DNA of 64,000 nucleotides from an uncultured Kordiimonas sp. (GTDB taxonomy: Bacteria > Pseudomonadota > Alphaproteobacteria > Sphingomonadales > Kordiimonadaceae): positions 310,001-374,000 of the forward strand of contig CANMRM010000002.1 of assembly GCA_947500295.1 (NCBI GenBank). Reading direction: 5' to 3'. Positions 45,005-55,915 of the stretch are shown one piece after another. The notes beneath the pieces are model-generated. The model ran no database searches and was not told the DNA's origin. It worked only from the letters and a program-made list of their open reading frames with translations. The stretch's first letter is position 1, and every line of letters begins with the position of its first letter. A program made the translations under genes and the position numbers.

Positions 45005-47854
45005 ATGCTTACTGAAATTTCCGTGCGCGGCGCGCGCGAACATAACCTCAAATCAGTGAATGTGGACATTCCGCGCGACAAGCTTGTGGTCATTACCGGC
45101 CTGTCAGGCTCAGGTAAGTCTTCGCTGGCGTTTGATACTATTTATGCCGAGGGCCAAAGGCGGTATGTGGAAAGCCTGTCCGCCTATGCCCGCCAGTTTC
45201 TGGAAATGATGCAGAAGCCGGATGTCGACCATATCGAAGGGCTGTCGCCTGCGATTTCGATCGAGCAGAAAACCACCAGCAAAAACCCTCGTTCCACCGT
45301 CGGTACTGTCACCGAAATATACGACTATATGCGGCTTTTGTGGGCGCGTGTGGGTGTGCCCTACTCGCCGGCAACCGGCCTGCCGATCGAAAGCCAGACC
45401 GTGAGCCAGATGGTTGATCGTATTCTGATGATGGAGGAAGGCACCCGCATCTATCTGCTGGCCCCCATCGTGCGCGGTCGCAAGGGTGAATACCGCAAGG
45501 AGTTCGCTGACCTGCAGAAACGCGGCTTCCAGCGCGTCAAGGTGGACGGCGAGTTTTACCTCATTGAGGACGTGCCTGCGCTCGACAAGAAATACAAGCA
45601 CGACATCGATGTTGTGGTTGACCGGCTGGTGTTGAAACATGGACTTGAGCAACGGCTTGCCGACAGTGTGGAAACAGCGCTTGAGTTGACGGACGGGCTT
45701 GTTGCCTATGAAACGGCTGCGGACGAAGCGGAGCGCCACCTGATGTCCGCCAAGTTTGCCTGCCCGGTATCCGGATTCACAATCGAGGAAATCGAGCCGC
45801 GCCTCTTTTCTTTCAACAACCCCTTTGGGGCGTGTCCGGAATGCGACGGCCTTGGCAGCAAGCTTTATTTTGATCCCGATCTGGCGGTGCCGGACAAATC
45901 GAAGACGATTAGGGGTGGTGCGCTCGCGCCTTGGGCCAATAAGGCAAACAACCCGTCGCCCTTTTATTTTCAGGCGCTTGAAGCAGTTGCCAGCCATTTC
46001 GACGTGTCTATCGAAACACCTTGGTCCGAGTTGCCGGAAAAAGCCCAAAAGGCCTTTTTATTCGGCACAGGCAGCACCTCTGTCACCATTGTATATGCGG
46101 ACGGCAAACGCCGTTTTGAGGTCAACAAGCCCTTTGAAGGCGTCCTCAATAACATCGAGCGGCGCTGGCGCGAAACCGACAGCAACTGGATGCGGGACGA
46201 GCTGTCCAAATACCAGTCATCCACCACCTGCACGGGCTGCAAGGGCGCGCGATTGAAGCCGGAAGCCCTTGCGGTAAAAATTGACGGCACGCATGTTAGC
46301 GAGGTAACCGCGCTTTCAGTATCCGCGGCGCACGACTGGTTCCAGAACCTGCCTGAAAAACTCAGCGAGAAACACCAGCAAATTGCAGAAAAGGTCCTGA
46401 AGGAAATTCAGGACCGGCTCGGTTTTCTGAACAATGTGGGCCTGCAGTATCTGACCCTCAGCCGCTCATCCGGCACGCTTTCCGGCGGTGAAAGCCAGCG
46501 CATTCGGCTTGCCTCCCAGATTGGCTCCGGGTTGACTGGCGTTTTGTACGTGTTGGACGAGCCCTCTATCGGACTGCATCAGCGGGACAACGACCGTCTG
46601 CTTGAGACACTGAAAAACCTCAGGGATATTGGTAACACGGTACTGGTTGTCGAGCATGATGAGGACGCCATCCGCACCGCTGATTACGTGATCGACATGG
46701 GACCCGGGGCCGGAGAACACGGCGGTACCATCGTCGCCGAAGGCAAGCCTGAAACCGTTATGGCAAATAGCAAGAGCCTGACGGGTCAGTATCTCACCGG
46801 TGTCCGTTCTGTCCCGGTTCCCGCCGACAGGCGCGCCGGTAAGGGCACGTTCCTGACCGTCAAGGGAGCAACCGCCAACAATCTCAAGTCTGTTGACGGC
46901 AGCATTCCGCTTGGCACCCTGACGTGCATCACCGGTGTCTCGGGCTCCGGCAAATCCACCTTTACCGTCGAGACACTATACAAGGCGGTTGCCCGGCATC
47001 TGAACAAAAGCCGGGTCATTCCGGGTGCACACGAGGCTGTTGAAGGTCTGGAACATCTGGACAAGATTGTCGACATCGACCAAAGCCCGATCGGGCGCAC
47101 ACCGCGCTCCAACCCGGCAACCTACACGGACGCTTTCACACCGATCCGTGACTGGTTCTCCGGCCTGCCCGAAGCACAGGCACGCGGTTACAAGCCCGGC
47201 CGTTTTTCCTTCAACGTAAAAGGTGGTCGATGTGAAGCGTGCCGCGGTGATGGCATGATCAAGATCGAGATGCATTTCCTGCCGGACGTCTATGTTCAGT
47301 GTGATCAATGCAAAGGTAAGCGTTACAATCGAGAAACATTGGAAATTCGCTTTAAAGACAAATCGATATCAGATGTTCTTGATATGACAGTTGAAGACGG
47401 TGTGCAGTTTTTCAAGGCGGTTCCTGCCATCCGCAACAAGCTGGAAATGCTCGAGAAAGTCGGCCTTGGTTATATTCGCGTTGGGCAGCAGGCAACCACG
47501 CTGTCGGGCGGTGAAGCACAGCGCGTGAAGCTCGCCAAAGAGCTGTCCAAACGCTCCACCGGCAAGACATTATACATTCTGGACGAGCCGACAACCGGCC
47601 TGCATTTCGAAGACGTCCGGAAACTGATGGAAGTCCTGCAGGCGCTGGTGGATCAGGGCAATACGGTGGTTGTCATCGAACATAACCTTGAAGTCATTAA
47701 AACTGCGGACTGGATCATCGACCTTGGCCCCGAAGGTGGAGACGGCGGCGGCGAGATTGTCGCTGTTGGCACGCCTGAGGATGTTGCCGGTGCCAAACGA
47801 AGTTACACCGGCCGCTATCTGGAACCCGTCCTTGCCCGCCAGGCAGCAGAATAG
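45005..47854 (+). CDS. uvrA: UvrABC excinuclease subunit A
   Basis: UvrA is the damage-sensing ATPase of nucleotide excision repair. The 949-residue protein has two ABC modules: Walker [10 protein letters not shown] (residues 32-40) and GVSGSGKST, signatures [12 protein letters not shown] and [12 protein letters not shown], with Walker B segments [13 protein letters not shown] and [13 protein letters not shown]. The DNA-binding zinc finger CEACRGDG...CDQCKGK is in module II and a second CPECDG...CTGCKG pair in module I. Downstream of a LexA box. Ribosome binding site weak. Confidence 0.98.
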   Translation: MLTEISVRGAREHNLKSVNVDIPRDKLVVITGLSGSGKSSLAFDTIYAEGQRRYVESLSAYARQFLEMMQKPDVDHIEGLSPAISIEQKTTSKNPRSTVGTVTEIYDYMRLLWARVGVPYSPATGLPIESQTVSQMVDRILMMEEGTRIYLLAPIVRGRKGEYRKEFADLQKRGFQRVKVDGEFYLIEDVPALDKKYKHDIDVVVDRLVLKHGLEQRLADSVETALELTDGLVAYETAADEAERHLMSAKFACPVSGFTIEEIEPRLFSFNNPFGACPECDGLGSKLYFDPDLAVPDKSKTIRGGALAPWANKANNPSPFYFQALEAVASHFDVSIETPWSELPEKAQKAFLFGTGSTSVTIVYADGKRRFEVNKPFEGVLNNIERRWRETDSNWMRDELSKYQSSTTCTGCKGARLKPEALAVKIDGTHVSEVTALSVSAAHDWFQNLPEKLSEKHQQIAEKVLKEIQDRLGFLNNVGLQYLTLSRSSGTLSGGESQRIRLASQIGSGLTGVLYVLDEPSIGLHQRDNDRLLETLKNLRDIGNTVLVVEHDEDAIRTADYVIDMGPGAGEHGGTIVAEGKPETVMANSKSLTGQYLTGVRSVPVPADRRAGKGTFLTVKGATANNLKSVDGSIPLGTLTCITGVSGSGKSTFTVETLYKAVARHLNKSRVIPGAHEAVEGLEHLDKIVDIDQSPIGRTPRSNPATYTDAFTPIRDWFSGLPEAQARGYKPGRFSFNVKGGRCEACRGDGMIKIEMHFLPDVYVQCDQCKGKRYNRETLEIRFKDKSISDVLDMTVEDGVQFFKAVPAIRNKLEMLEKVGLGYIRVGQQATTLSGGEAQRVKLAKELSKRSTGKTLYILDEPTTGLHFEDVRKLMEVLQALVDQGNTVVVIEHNLEVIKTADWIIDLGPEGGDGGGEIVAVGTPEDVAGAKRSYTGRYLEPVLARQAAE

Positions 47855-47880
47855 TCAGGCTTTGGAATAGTCAGGCTGCT
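47849..47880. repeat. 16-bp tandem duplication across the uvrA stop codon
   Basis: GAATAGTCAGGCT occurs at 47849-47861 and again at 47865-47877 (16-bp period). The first copy contains the TAG stop of uvrA. Probably a small replication slippage event just after the gene. Confidence 0.8.
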
Positions 47881-48052
47881 GGGCACTCACGCGCCAGAGT
47901 GGTCAGGCAGCACAAGAATCCATCGACAGTGTGATAACGCCCCGCTTTATGTTTCGTTCAGCCGTCTTTAATGTTGGTTGCTGCACCCTGGCTGTCACAA
48001 TCATGCCACTTGGGGGCGCAACTATGCCGAAGTGCATTATAGGAGACATGTT

Positions 48053-49672
48053 GTGAAGAAACAGATGACCGCAGGTATTTCGGCAATGATATGGCTTGCT
48101 GCAGGCCAGTCCCCAGCAGGCGCGGACGAGTTTTCTCTGCAGGCGCCCATCAATGCAGTCAAGGTTCATCTGGGATACGGCGCAATCGTCACCCGTCAAA
48201 CCACCATAGACCTGCCTCGCGGCGAACACCAGCTGACCATCGAGAACCTGACCCGGCAGCTCAACGAAGGCTATGGTTTGAGGGCGACTGTTTCAGATGG
48301 TGAAGGCTCCGTGACCCAGGTTCGGCTCAAGGAACAATTCACAACAGATACCGTCAGGCAAGCGCAGCAGGCCTTGCTGGACCGGATCAATGCACTCGAA
48401 GCCGCGCAGAAATCCGATCAAACAGCGCTGGCCGCATTAGAAATGCAACTGCGGTTTATCGAAAATATTGCGCGCGCCAACGCCGGTGCGAGCGGCAGCC
48501 CGGCTGGCAATGCCCAGTCCCTGCAGCAGTCTTTTGACTTTATGAAAACCAACAGCTCGACCGTTCTGGCCGAAAAAAGTGCGCTCGAGACAACGCTTGC
48601 GGAGCGAAAAAAGCAAATCGATACCTTGCGGCGCGAACTTCAACAGGGCGGTGGTGCAAAAAACAGCGTCATGGCTGGTGAAATTTCAATCAGCACGGCG
48701 GGTGGCCCTACCACTGTTGCCGTGACATATCTAGTCGACGATGTGAGCTGGAACATCAGCACCCAAGCAAACCTGGACACCGCAGGCGAACAAACGTCTT
48801 TGAAACTGTTCGCGAATGTCAGCCAGGCATCAGGCGAGGACTGGACCAACATCCCGCTTGTGCTGTCCACCACTCGTCCGTCCTATAACGTGAGCCATAC
48901 GCAGCCACGACCGGTTTACTATAACCTACAGGACAATAACCGCCTGGCAGAGCTTTCCAAATCCCGGCGCCCAGCCGCACAATTCGCCGCTGACAGCGTT
49001 GAAGAAGTCATTGTGACAGGCTCTCGCCGCAACAGCTATTTCAGCACGGATTATGATGGTGAATTCATCATTGCCGGCCAGGTCACCGTTCCGTCGGACA
49101 ACACGGCGCAGACTTTCCTGATGGCTGAAGCATCGGCACCGGCATCAATTGTGGCGCGTGTAAGCCCGAACTGGGAAAAACAGGCGTATGTGTATGCAGA
49201 CAGCCGCTTTGCCGATATCCCTACGCTCGAGCAAGCCAACGCCTCCCTGACCCGTGACGGCACCTACATCGGCACCGGCACGTGGCCTGCCCTGCGCGCC
49301 GATGAGACCCTGAAATTGCCGTTCGGCCAGGACAAGCAAATTGACGTTAAGGTCATCCGCATTCCGTCAGAAGATGGCGACACGGGCATTTTCAATCGCC
49401 GTCAGGTGACAGAGACCAAGCAACAGTTCCAGGTGACCAATCGCCACGCGCAGCCGGCCGTGGTCGAAGTCTACGACGTTCGGCCAAATTCAATGAATGA
49501 AGACCTGGAAATTGAAGCCCTGCGTGGTTCCACCCGACCCACTGCAACCGACATAGACGGGCAGCCCGGTGTGGTCTTGTGGCGCAAGGAGCTGGCGCCA
49601 GGCGAGACATGGGAAATCAATCATTGGTATCGCATGTCTCATCCGGCCGACAAACGCCTCACAAGGCAGTAG
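48053..49672 (+). CDS. Exported DUF4139/DUF4140 protein
   Basis: A 539-residue protein from GTG 48053 (AGGAGA 6 nt upstream), with a signal peptide ending near AGADE. Order: DUF4140-like N-terminal beta domain (about 25-90), a coiled coil (about 95-205, ALEAAQKSDQTALAALEMQL ... LAERKKQIDTLRREL), then DUF4139 (about 215-535) starting VAVTYLVDDVSWN. Within it is EEVIVTGSRRN (about 323-333), a motif normally seen at the mature start of TonB-dependent receptors. Function unknown; family members are periplasmic or secreted and linked to mucin-binding-like folds. Confidence 0.85.
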   Translation: MKKQMTAGISAMIWLAAGQSPAGADEFSLQAPINAVKVHLGYGAIVTRQTTIDLPRGEHQLTIENLTRQLNEGYGLRATVSDGEGSVTQVRLKEQFTTDTVRQAQQALLDRINALEAAQKSDQTALAALEMQLRFIENIARANAGASGSPAGNAQSLQQSFDFMKTNSSTVLAEKSALETTLAERKKQIDTLRRELQQGGGAKNSVMAGEISISTAGGPTTVAVTYLVDDVSWNISTQANLDTAGEQTSLKLFANVSQASGEDWTNIPLVLSTTRPSYNVSHTQPRPVYYNLQDNNRLAELSKSRRPAAQFAADSVEEVIVTGSRRNSYFSTDYDGEFIIAGQVTVPSDNTAQTFLMAEASAPASIVARVSPNWEKQAYVYADSRFADIPTLEQANASLTRDGTYIGTGTWPALRADETLKLPFGQDKQIDVKVIRIPSEDGDTGIFNRRQVTETKQQFQVTNRHAQPAVVEVYDVRPNSMNEDLEIEALRGSTRPTATDIDGQPGVVLWRKELAPGETWEINHWYRMSHPADKRLTRQ

Positions 49673-49799
49673 AGTTTGCCTGCAAAGTGCCGGTGAATAG
49701 ATGCCATTCAGGAATAGGATTACATTAACCAAATTCGACTAGTGTATGTGAAACTACAGACGTCAAGCAGTTGCAAAACTGACCACAGGCACGAACCGA

Positions 49800-50687
49800 A
49801 TGCACATGAACAAAAGGCTCAGCACAACATACAGGACCCTATCCCTTTTGCTGAGCTTCACGCTCTCGACCAGTGTGGCGTTTTCGTCTCCCGTGCCCCA
49901 CGACACTCACCCGGCTGGATATAGTTCCGCCGAAGCGGACACAAAAAGGCAACTCACCATCGCCATTCGGCCAGATGTGGAGCCTTATGTGTCAGGTGAA
50001 GGCACTGCCGGCCTCGAAATCGAGATTGTCAAAGCTGTCTTCGACAAGACAAACTACAAACCTGACTTTGTGCAACTGCCGCGCATGAGGATGATCCAGA
50101 CCTTCAACGCCAACAGCGTTGAAGGAGTGCTCACGTCCAATGTCGCTTTGGATGGCGCCGGCTGCATCACGGACTGGTACATTCAGCACCAGAATGTCGG
50201 CATTACGCTTTCAGAACGCAGCTTTACGATAAGCAATCTGGACGATGTCGCGAACCTGTCCATCATCACCTTTGATGGGGCGACACGTTATTTAGGTCCG
50301 GACTTCGCCAATCAGGCAAAAAAAAGTCCTCGCTATATCGAATCGTCAGACCAGAATATTCACGTCTCACTGCTGTATCAGGGATACTTTGATGCAGCGA
50401 TCGGTGATGAATGGATCCTGAAACTCGCGCAGGTCAATCAAAAGCAGAACTCCGGCACCTTCCAGCCCCTCACCATACATCGCATTCTACCCACAACCTA
50501 TTATGCAGCCCGCTTTCACGACACCGCCGTTTGCAGGGCCTTCAATGATGGTCTCGGCTCCATCCGGCAGGATGGCACCTACGAGCAGATCGTTCGGCAC
50601 CACACAGACCGCATTTCGGCTAAAATCATGCAGTATGAAAACGAGTTTGCCTCGGCATCACCGACCGCCAAACAGGAAAGAGACTGA
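49800..50687 (+). CDS. Periplasmic solute-binding-like protein (SBP family 3 fold)
   Basis: A 295-residue exported protein with signal peptide (TYRTLSLLLSFTLSTSVAFS). The mature part follows the type II periplasmic binding fold (QLTIAIRPDVEPYVSGEG, GLEIEIVKAVFDKTNYKPDFVQLPRMRMIQTF, ending VCRAFNDGLGSIRQDGTYEQIV). No transporter permease or ATPase adjoins it, so it may feed a distant transporter or act as a sensor-type domain. Start ATG 49800 or 49806. Confidence 0.82.
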   Translation: MHMNKRLSTTYRTLSLLLSFTLSTSVAFSSPVPHDTHPAGYSSAEADTKRQLTIAIRPDVEPYVSGEGTAGLEIEIVKAVFDKTNYKPDFVQLPRMRMIQTFNANSVEGVLTSNVALDGAGCITDWYIQHQNVGITLSERSFTISNLDDVANLSIITFDGATRYLGPDFANQAKKSPRYIESSDQNIHVSLLYQGYFDAAIGDEWILKLAQVNQKQNSGTFQPLTIHRILPTTYYAARFHDTAVCRAFNDGLGSIRQDGTYEQIVRHHTDRISAKIMQYENEFASASPTAKQERD

Positions 50688-50706
50688 GCAAAAAACTGTA
50701 CCAGCC

Positions 50707-51249
50707 CTAAAAGCTGCTGCCCGGTTCTTTCAAAAACTCTAGTTCCTCAGACGTACTGTGGCGGCCCAGGATCGCATTCCGGTGAGGGTAACGTCCAAAA
50801 CGGTCAATAATTTTCTTGTGGGCAAACTCAAACTTCAAATTGTCTTCCAGCCCCTCTTCACTAAACAGGGCAACTGCCTGCTCGTGCATGAATACGCTCT
50901 CGCTGTGCATGAAAGGCATATACAGGAATGTTCGCCAGTCTGGATGCCAGTTTCTTTGCACCCCCAGTGCTATGGCCTCCTGGGCCAACACCAGTGCCAA
51001 ATCATCAGAAGCGAAGGCTCGCGGCTTGTCCCGATACATGTTGCGCGAGAACTGATCGAGCACAATAACTTCCGCCAGCCGTCCCCTGCCCCGTTTTCGC
51101 CAGTTAAACAACTCACCGGCGCACGCAGCAGCATGAACCGCTCCAAATTTCCTGAAGACCAATGCGTCAAAGTCTGCAGATTTTTGCCACCAGGCCGCGG
51201 GCCCGGCCTCTACAAACCAGAAATACAGAATGTCATCCGCTGTTATCAT
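50707..51249 (-). CDS. DUF924 family protein
   Basis: A 180-residue alpha-helical protein. DUF924 signatures include ILYFWFVEAGPAAWWQKSADFDALV at the start, VIVLDQFSRNMYRDKPRAFASDDLAL in the middle and FLYMPFMHSESVFMHEQAVALF later. The fold is TPR-like; no reaction is established. ATG 51249, with AGGA 6 nt upstream, overlaps the end of the M28 peptidase gene by 17 bp, so the pair is coupled. Confidence 0.88.
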   Translation of the reverse strand: MITADDILYFWFVEAGPAAWWQKSADFDALVFRKFGAVHAAACAGELFNWRKRGRGRLAEVIVLDQFSRNMYRDKPRAFASDDLALVLAQEAIALGVQRNWHPDWRTFLYMPFMHSESVFMHEQAVALFSEEGLEDNLKFEFAHKKIIDRFGRYPHRNAILGRHSTSEELEFLKEPGSSF

Positions 51250-52408
51250 TGTCTGTCTGTCCTTGTCCTGGTGTAACCCGCACCAGAGCTTCTGCAAATT
51301 TGGCAGCTTTTGCAACCATCCCCATATCCACCTTCTCCATCGTATCGTCCATCGTGTGGATGGATGGCATCAAACCGCGATTGTCATAGGATGCAAGGGT
51401 TACGGAGGTTATGCCGTCACGGTTAAACCAGATACTGTCAAAATCGCCGACCTGGTGGTGTGCTGCCGCGATTCCGCCAAACCTCTCGTTCGATCGGGCC
51501 AGCAAGGCTGCCGCGCTGGTCAGCGCGTTTTCATACCTTACCTCTGTAATGCCACCGCTGCGGGTTATGTAACTGAGCTGGTCGCAGCCAACTGTATCAA
51601 CGTTGACAAGATAGGTGTCCCTCTCCCGCAGCTCGTCACGGTGGACGTGCCAATAGTGCTGAGCCCCCAGCATACCCGCTTCTTCTGCACTGGTGATCAC
51701 CAGCCGCACCTCTGCATCTGAAGGCATATGCCGCCACAGGTGGCTCGCTGCAGATGTCGCTGCAGCGACGCCCGACAGATTGTCGTTGGAGCCCGGTGTA
51801 TAGCCAAACCGCCAGAAATCAACAGATGCCAGCGCCGCTTGTGCAAGCAGTACACCCGCAATAACCATACGGGATTGCAAGTCAACCGGAGCACCCAAAC
51901 CATCAATCAGGGGCACAAGCACCCCAAGTGACATAATCCCGAGCGATACATAGACAGAAAGCCGGAAATTCTGCACTTGCCCTGGACGATAGGCGAACGA
52001 TGCAGGTGCGCTGTCTATATGCGCCATCAGAATATACAAGCGCCTGCCCTCGCCTTTGCTGGCCACCAGGTTGGCCGTCGGCGTCTGCGCACCCCACCAT
52101 ACCAGCGGGCTGACACGCCAGTCCATGAACAGGAAATAGCTGCCAAACCCCAGCAGACCCAAAAGCACCATGACAGCCGGCATCATACTGGCGCCAAGGA
52201 CAGCGACGGCGCAAATGAGAGCTGTGATCCAGAAAAAGCGAATGTAGGTTGGCGGTGTGTCGAAACCTTCCTCGGTAATATCGACTTCAAATTCACCGGT
52301 CAGGATGGTGATCAGCTTTTCGCGCGCCTCCATCTCTTCTTCACTGCCAGCGCCACGATGCGGCCACTGGCTCAATTGCTCGAAAATTTCTTTCGCCTGT
52401 AGTGGCAC
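51233..52408 (-). CDS. Membrane-bound M28-family zinc peptidase
   Basis: A 391-residue peptidase. Unlike secreted M28 enzymes it has no signal peptide but carries hydrophobic segments at about 58-98 (two spans) and about 150-195 (two spans) that interrupt the fold. The metal site is recognisable: AHIDSAP, GSNDNLSG, SAEEAGMLGA with the catalytic Glu, NVDTVG and IHTMDDT. It probably cleaves peptides at the membrane. The DUF924 gene overlaps its 3' end. Confidence 0.88.
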   Translation of the reverse strand: MPLQAKEIFEQLSQWPHRGAGSEEEMEAREKLITILTGEFEVDITEEGFDTPPTYIRFFWITALICAVAVLGASMMPAVMVLLGLLGFGSYFLFMDWRVSPLVWWGAQTPTANLVASKGEGRRLYILMAHIDSAPASFAYRPGQVQNFRLSVYVSLGIMSLGVLVPLIDGLGAPVDLQSRMVIAGVLLAQAALASVDFWRFGYTPGSNDNLSGVAAATSAASHLWRHMPSDAEVRLVITSAEEAGMLGAQHYWHVHRDELRERDTYLVNVDTVGCDQLSYITRSGGITEVRYENALTSAAALLARSNERFGGIAAAHHQVGDFDSIWFNRDGITSVTLASYDNRGLMPSIHTMDDTMEKVDMGMVAKAAKFAEALVRVTPGQGQTDNDNSG

Positions 52409-52510
52409 CCTGTTTCCCCATCCTAACCGCCCGGCATGTGTTGTTTTTTTCTTACATTATCAGACCGGCTTCGGTAAACAGACGCCATCAAAGGATTGGA
52501 GCATTTGGTC

Positions 52511-53845
52511 ATGAGTAAAGCAGTTCACATTGTAGGCGGCGGCCTTGCAGGGTCTGAAGCAGCCTGGCAGGTGGCATCGCGTGGTGTGCCGGTCATTCTT
52601 CATGAAATGAGGCCAACACGAAAAACTGATGCTCATCACACCGATGGTCTTGCAGAGCTTGTTTGCTCCAACTCGTTCCGCTCTGACGACGCTGAGAACA
52701 ATGCGGTCGGCCTCCTGCATGAAGAAATGCGCCGCATGAATTCCCTGATCATGCGTGCTGCAGACAAACACAAAGTACCCGCCGGGTCTGCGCTTGCTGT
52801 TGACCGCGACGAATTTTCCCGTGAAGTGACTGAAACGCTGGAAGCCCATCCGCTCATCACCATAGAGCGCGGTGAAGTTGTCGGCCTGCCGCCCCAAGAT
52901 TGGAAGAGTGTCATCATCGCAACGGGGCCACTGACCTCACCGTCGTTGTCGGAGGCAATTCTCGACCTGTGCGGTGAAGACAGTCTTGCTTTCTTTGACG
53001 CCATTGCACCCATTATCTACAAGGACAGCATCAATTTCGACATCGCATGGTTCCAGAGCCGGTACGACAAAGGTGAAGGTGCCGACTATATAAACCTGCC
53101 CATGAACAAAGAACAGTATGAGACTTTCATCGATGCTTTGAACACAGGCGAAAAGGCAGACTTCAAGGAATGGGAAAAGGACACACCATACTTCGAAGGG
53201 TGCATGCCGATTGAAGTCATGGCAGAACGCGGCCCCGAAACATTGCGCTTTGGTCCCATGAAGCCCGTTGGATTGCAAAGTCCTCACATCGAGGGGCCTT
53301 GTCATGCCGTGGTGCAGCTGCGACAGGACAATAAACTTGGCACACTCTACAATATGGTCGGATTTCAGACCAAGTTGAAGTATGGGGCGCAAACTGAGAT
53401 TTTCCGGACAATTCCAGGGCTTGAAGACGCTCAGTTCGCGCGTCTGGGCGGTTTGCACCGAAATACCTTCATTAACAGCCCGCTCGTGCTGGACAGCATC
53501 ATGCGCATGAAAGCAGATCCGCGCCTGCGGTTTGCCGGCCAGATTACCGGCGTTGAAGGCTATGTCGAAAGCGCTGCAATGGGATTGATCACCGGGATAT
53601 TTGCGGCAACCGAGCAAATGGGTGGAACACCTGTACCACCGCCCGAAACAACCGCTTTTGGTGCTCTTGTCAGCCATATTACCGGTGGTGCCGATGCCAA
53701 AACCTTCCAGCCAATGAATGTGAATTTTGGTCTGTTTCCACCGCTTGAAGGGCGATTCAAGCGCAAGGACCGTAAACCGGCAAAAGCAAAGCGGGCACTG
53801 GATAATCTCACCGGCTGGATGGACATGCTTGACGTGCCCGCATAG
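52511..53845 (+). CDS. trmFO: Folate-dependent tRNA(m5U54) methyltransferase TrmFO
   Basis: TrmFO methylates U54 of tRNA with methylene-THF and FAD. The 444-residue protein begins with the dinucleotide fold [19 protein letters not shown] and carries the family segments [31 protein letters not shown], and [14 protein letters not shown] near the end. ATG 52511 is used; a TTG 15 nt upstream is the only longer option. TrmFO replaces SAM-dependent TrmA in many alphaproteobacteria. Confidence 0.96.
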   Translation: MSKAVHIVGGGLAGSEAAWQVASRGVPVILHEMRPTRKTDAHHTDGLAELVCSNSFRSDDAENNAVGLLHEEMRRMNSLIMRAADKHKVPAGSALAVDRDEFSREVTETLEAHPLITIERGEVVGLPPQDWKSVIIATGPLTSPSLSEAILDLCGEDSLAFFDAIAPIIYKDSINFDIAWFQSRYDKGEGADYINLPMNKEQYETFIDALNTGEKADFKEWEKDTPYFEGCMPIEVMAERGPETLRFGPMKPVGLQSPHIEGPCHAVVQLRQDNKLGTLYNMVGFQTKLKYGAQTEIFRTIPGLEDAQFARLGGLHRNTFINSPLVLDSIMRMKADPRLRFAGQITGVEGYVESAAMGLITGIFAATEQMGGTPVPPPETTAFGALVSHITGGADAKTFQPMNVNFGLFPPLEGRFKRKDRKPAKAKRALDNLTGWMDMLDVPA

Positions 53846-53886
53846 CTCCGCCAATTTGTTCCCCGTCACAGTAATCGGGGAAAATC

Positions 53887-55278
53887 ATGCTATTCAAGAA
53901 TTCGATTATGGCGGCACTTTCTGCTGCCATATTAACGGGCACCGTGGTTGCCCAGGAGCCGCCACTATCAGACGCTGCTGTCGAAACAGCGACCATGCTA
54001 AGAGACAAGGCGCTGGAAAGTGATCTGGCGTACGACCTTTTGGAATCTCTGACAACCGAAGTGGGGCCAAGGCTCGCAGGAAGTGCAAAAGAACAAGAGG
54101 CGATTGACTGGGCTGTTGCCAAATTCAGATCGCTTGGATTTGACAAGGTCTATACCGAGACAGTCCAGGTTCCCAAATGGGAACGCATTTCTGAAACTGC
54201 CTTTGTCACTGCGCCCTATTCCCAGCCCTTGCACATCACGGCACTGGGCAAGTCCGCAGCGACACCGGAAGGTGGCGTCACTGCTGAAATTGTCCAGTTT
54301 GCAACTTTCGAGGACCTGCAGGCCGCTGATGCCGATGCGGTGGCAGGCAAAATAGTTTTCATCTCCAATCGCATGCAGCGCCACAAGACAGGGGCCGGGT
54401 ACGGACCAGCCGTACAGGCGCGCGGCCGCGGCGCCAGCGAAGCTGCACGCAAGGGGGCGCTGGCAATTGTCATCCGGTCAATAGGGACGGACACCCACCG
54501 GCTGCCACACACAGGCGGCGTAAACTATGAAGAAGGTGCGCCGCGCATTGCCGCCGCAGCTCTTTCAAACCCTGATGCCGACCAGCTTGAGCGCATCCTG
54601 AAACGCGGCGGGCCGGTTTCAATCCATCTTGATATCCAGACCAAAGACCATGGCATTGTGGAAATGAGCAATGTGATTGGCGAAATCACCGGGCGCGAAG
54701 CCCCGGATGAGTTTGTCATTCTTGGCAGCCACCTGGACAGCTGGGACCTGGGCACCGGCGCTGTGGACGACGGCGCTGGCGTCGCCATTACAATGGCAAC
54801 AGCCGACCTTGTACGCCGGTTAGCACCAAACAGGCCACACCGGACAATTCGCGTTGTCCTGTTTGCCGCAGAAGAAATCGGCCTTGTCGGTGCTCGCCAA
54901 TATGCTGCTGCACACAAAGATGAACTGTCCTCGCTCATTATCGGCGCAGAATCGGACTTTGGGGCCGGGCCGGTTTGGGCACTGGCGTCGCGGGTTCGCC
55001 CGGAGGCCCTGTTTGTTGTCGACAAGATGGCACAGCTTATGGGCCCACTTGGTGTGGTGCGTGCGGACAGGCCAGCCTTTGGCGGGCCGGATGTTGGCCA
55101 ACTCAGGCAAATCGGCATGCCGGTGATGGACCTCATGCAGGACGGCACCGATTATTTTGATCTGCATCACACGGCAGACGACACGCTTGATAAAGTGGAT
55201 CCTGCAGCTCTGCGTCAAAATATGGCTGCCTGGGCTGTGTTCAGCTATCTGGCGGCAGAGTGGCCGGGCCGGTTCTGA
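53887..55278 (+). CDS. Secreted M28-family zinc peptidase with PA domain
   Basis: A 463-residue exported peptidase with signal peptide (MAALSAAILTGTVVA). A PA-type insertion (about 115-225; GGVTAEIVQFATFEDLQ ... GALAIVIRS) precedes the M28 catalytic domain. Zinc ligands and catalytic residues: GSHLDSWDLGTGAVDDGAG, FAAEEIGLVGARQYA, GAESDFGA and HHTADDT. It is of the plasma glutamate carboxypeptidase/aminopeptidase type and should act in the periplasm or outside. Not in the same operon as trmFO's known partners. Confidence 0.92.
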   Translation: MLFKNSIMAALSAAILTGTVVAQEPPLSDAAVETATMLRDKALESDLAYDLLESLTTEVGPRLAGSAKEQEAIDWAVAKFRSLGFDKVYTETVQVPKWERISETAFVTAPYSQPLHITALGKSAATPEGGVTAEIVQFATFEDLQAADADAVAGKIVFISNRMQRHKTGAGYGPAVQARGRGASEAARKGALAIVIRSIGTDTHRLPHTGGVNYEEGAPRIAAAALSNPDADQLERILKRGGPVSIHLDIQTKDHGIVEMSNVIGEITGREAPDEFVILGSHLDSWDLGTGAVDDGAGVAITMATADLVRRLAPNRPHRTIRVVLFAAEEIGLVGARQYAAAHKDELSSLIIGAESDFGAGPVWALASRVRPEALFVVDKMAQLMGPLGVVRADRPAFGGPDVGQLRQIGMPVMDLMQDGTDYFDLHHTADDTLDKVDPAALRQNMAAWAVFSYLAAEWPGRF

Positions 55279-55308
55279 CGGCCACTATAAAACTGTCACC
55301 AAAAACAC

Positions 55309-55335
55309 AAAAGGAGCCGGGCTGGCTCCTTTTTT
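55309..55335 (+). terminator. Rho-independent terminator after M28 peptidase
   Basis: AAAAGGAGCC and GGCTCCTTTTTT pair around a GGGCT loop, 31 bp after the stop codon and before the convergent TPR gene. Confidence 0.92.
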
Positions 55336-55370
55336 CTTATTGCTCTTGTTTGCTGCAGCAGCCTTGAAGC

Positions 55371-55865
55371 TTAGTCGCGACCGTTGCTTGCCTCAGCCAG
55401 ATCAGCTGATTTTTCCGTCCGGTAGCCTTCAAGCGCTGTTTCGACGCTGTCGAGCTCTCGGCAACCGGTCGAACAAAGTTTGGCAAGCTTGTCACGGTTT
55501 GCTTGCGCCCTGTCCACCATATCGCGCTTCAGAAAGGCAACAGCCTGGGCCTCTAACGCCGGATGCGCATTCGGGTCAATCGCCAGGGCCTGCCGATAGT
55601 ATTTTAACCCGCGCCCAACCCGACCCTGAGCTTCATGGGTTTTACCAAGGCCGATCAGCGCTTCAAGATTGGCAGGGTTCGCGACAAGCGCACGCTCAAA
55701 CAAGATTTGCGCCTGTGCGGTGTCGTCAGCGCTGAGGGCGGCGGCGGCTTCACTCACCAGCAATCGGGAAGCGTCCTTGTATTTGTCATTGGCAGAAGTT
55801 GGGCCGGACAACAAAAGGGCGCCACCAATCAGCAGCGGTGTGACAAATTTGATCTTGTGAAGCAT
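55371..55865 (-). CDS. Exported TPR-repeat protein
   Basis: A 164-residue periplasmic protein with a signal peptide (FVTPLLIGGALLLSGPTSA). Two to three TPR helices pairs follow: ASRLLVSEAAAALSADDTAQAQILFERALVANPANLEALIGLGKTHEAQGRVGRGLKYYRQALAIDPN. Two cysteines (LCSTGCREL) near residue 131 could form a disulfide or bind metal. Partner unknown; the repeats suggest protein-protein contacts. Confidence 0.85.
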   Translation of the reverse strand: MLHKIKFVTPLLIGGALLLSGPTSANDKYKDASRLLVSEAAAALSADDTAQAQILFERALVANPANLEALIGLGKTHEAQGRVGRGLKYYRQALAIDPNAHPALEAQAVAFLKRDMVDRAQANRDKLAKLCSTGCRELDSVETALEGYRTEKSADLAEASNGRD

Positions 55866-55915
55866 GTTTCTCTACTCGCGTTGATACATTTTCCGGCCAG
55901 TATAGCCACATTTTG

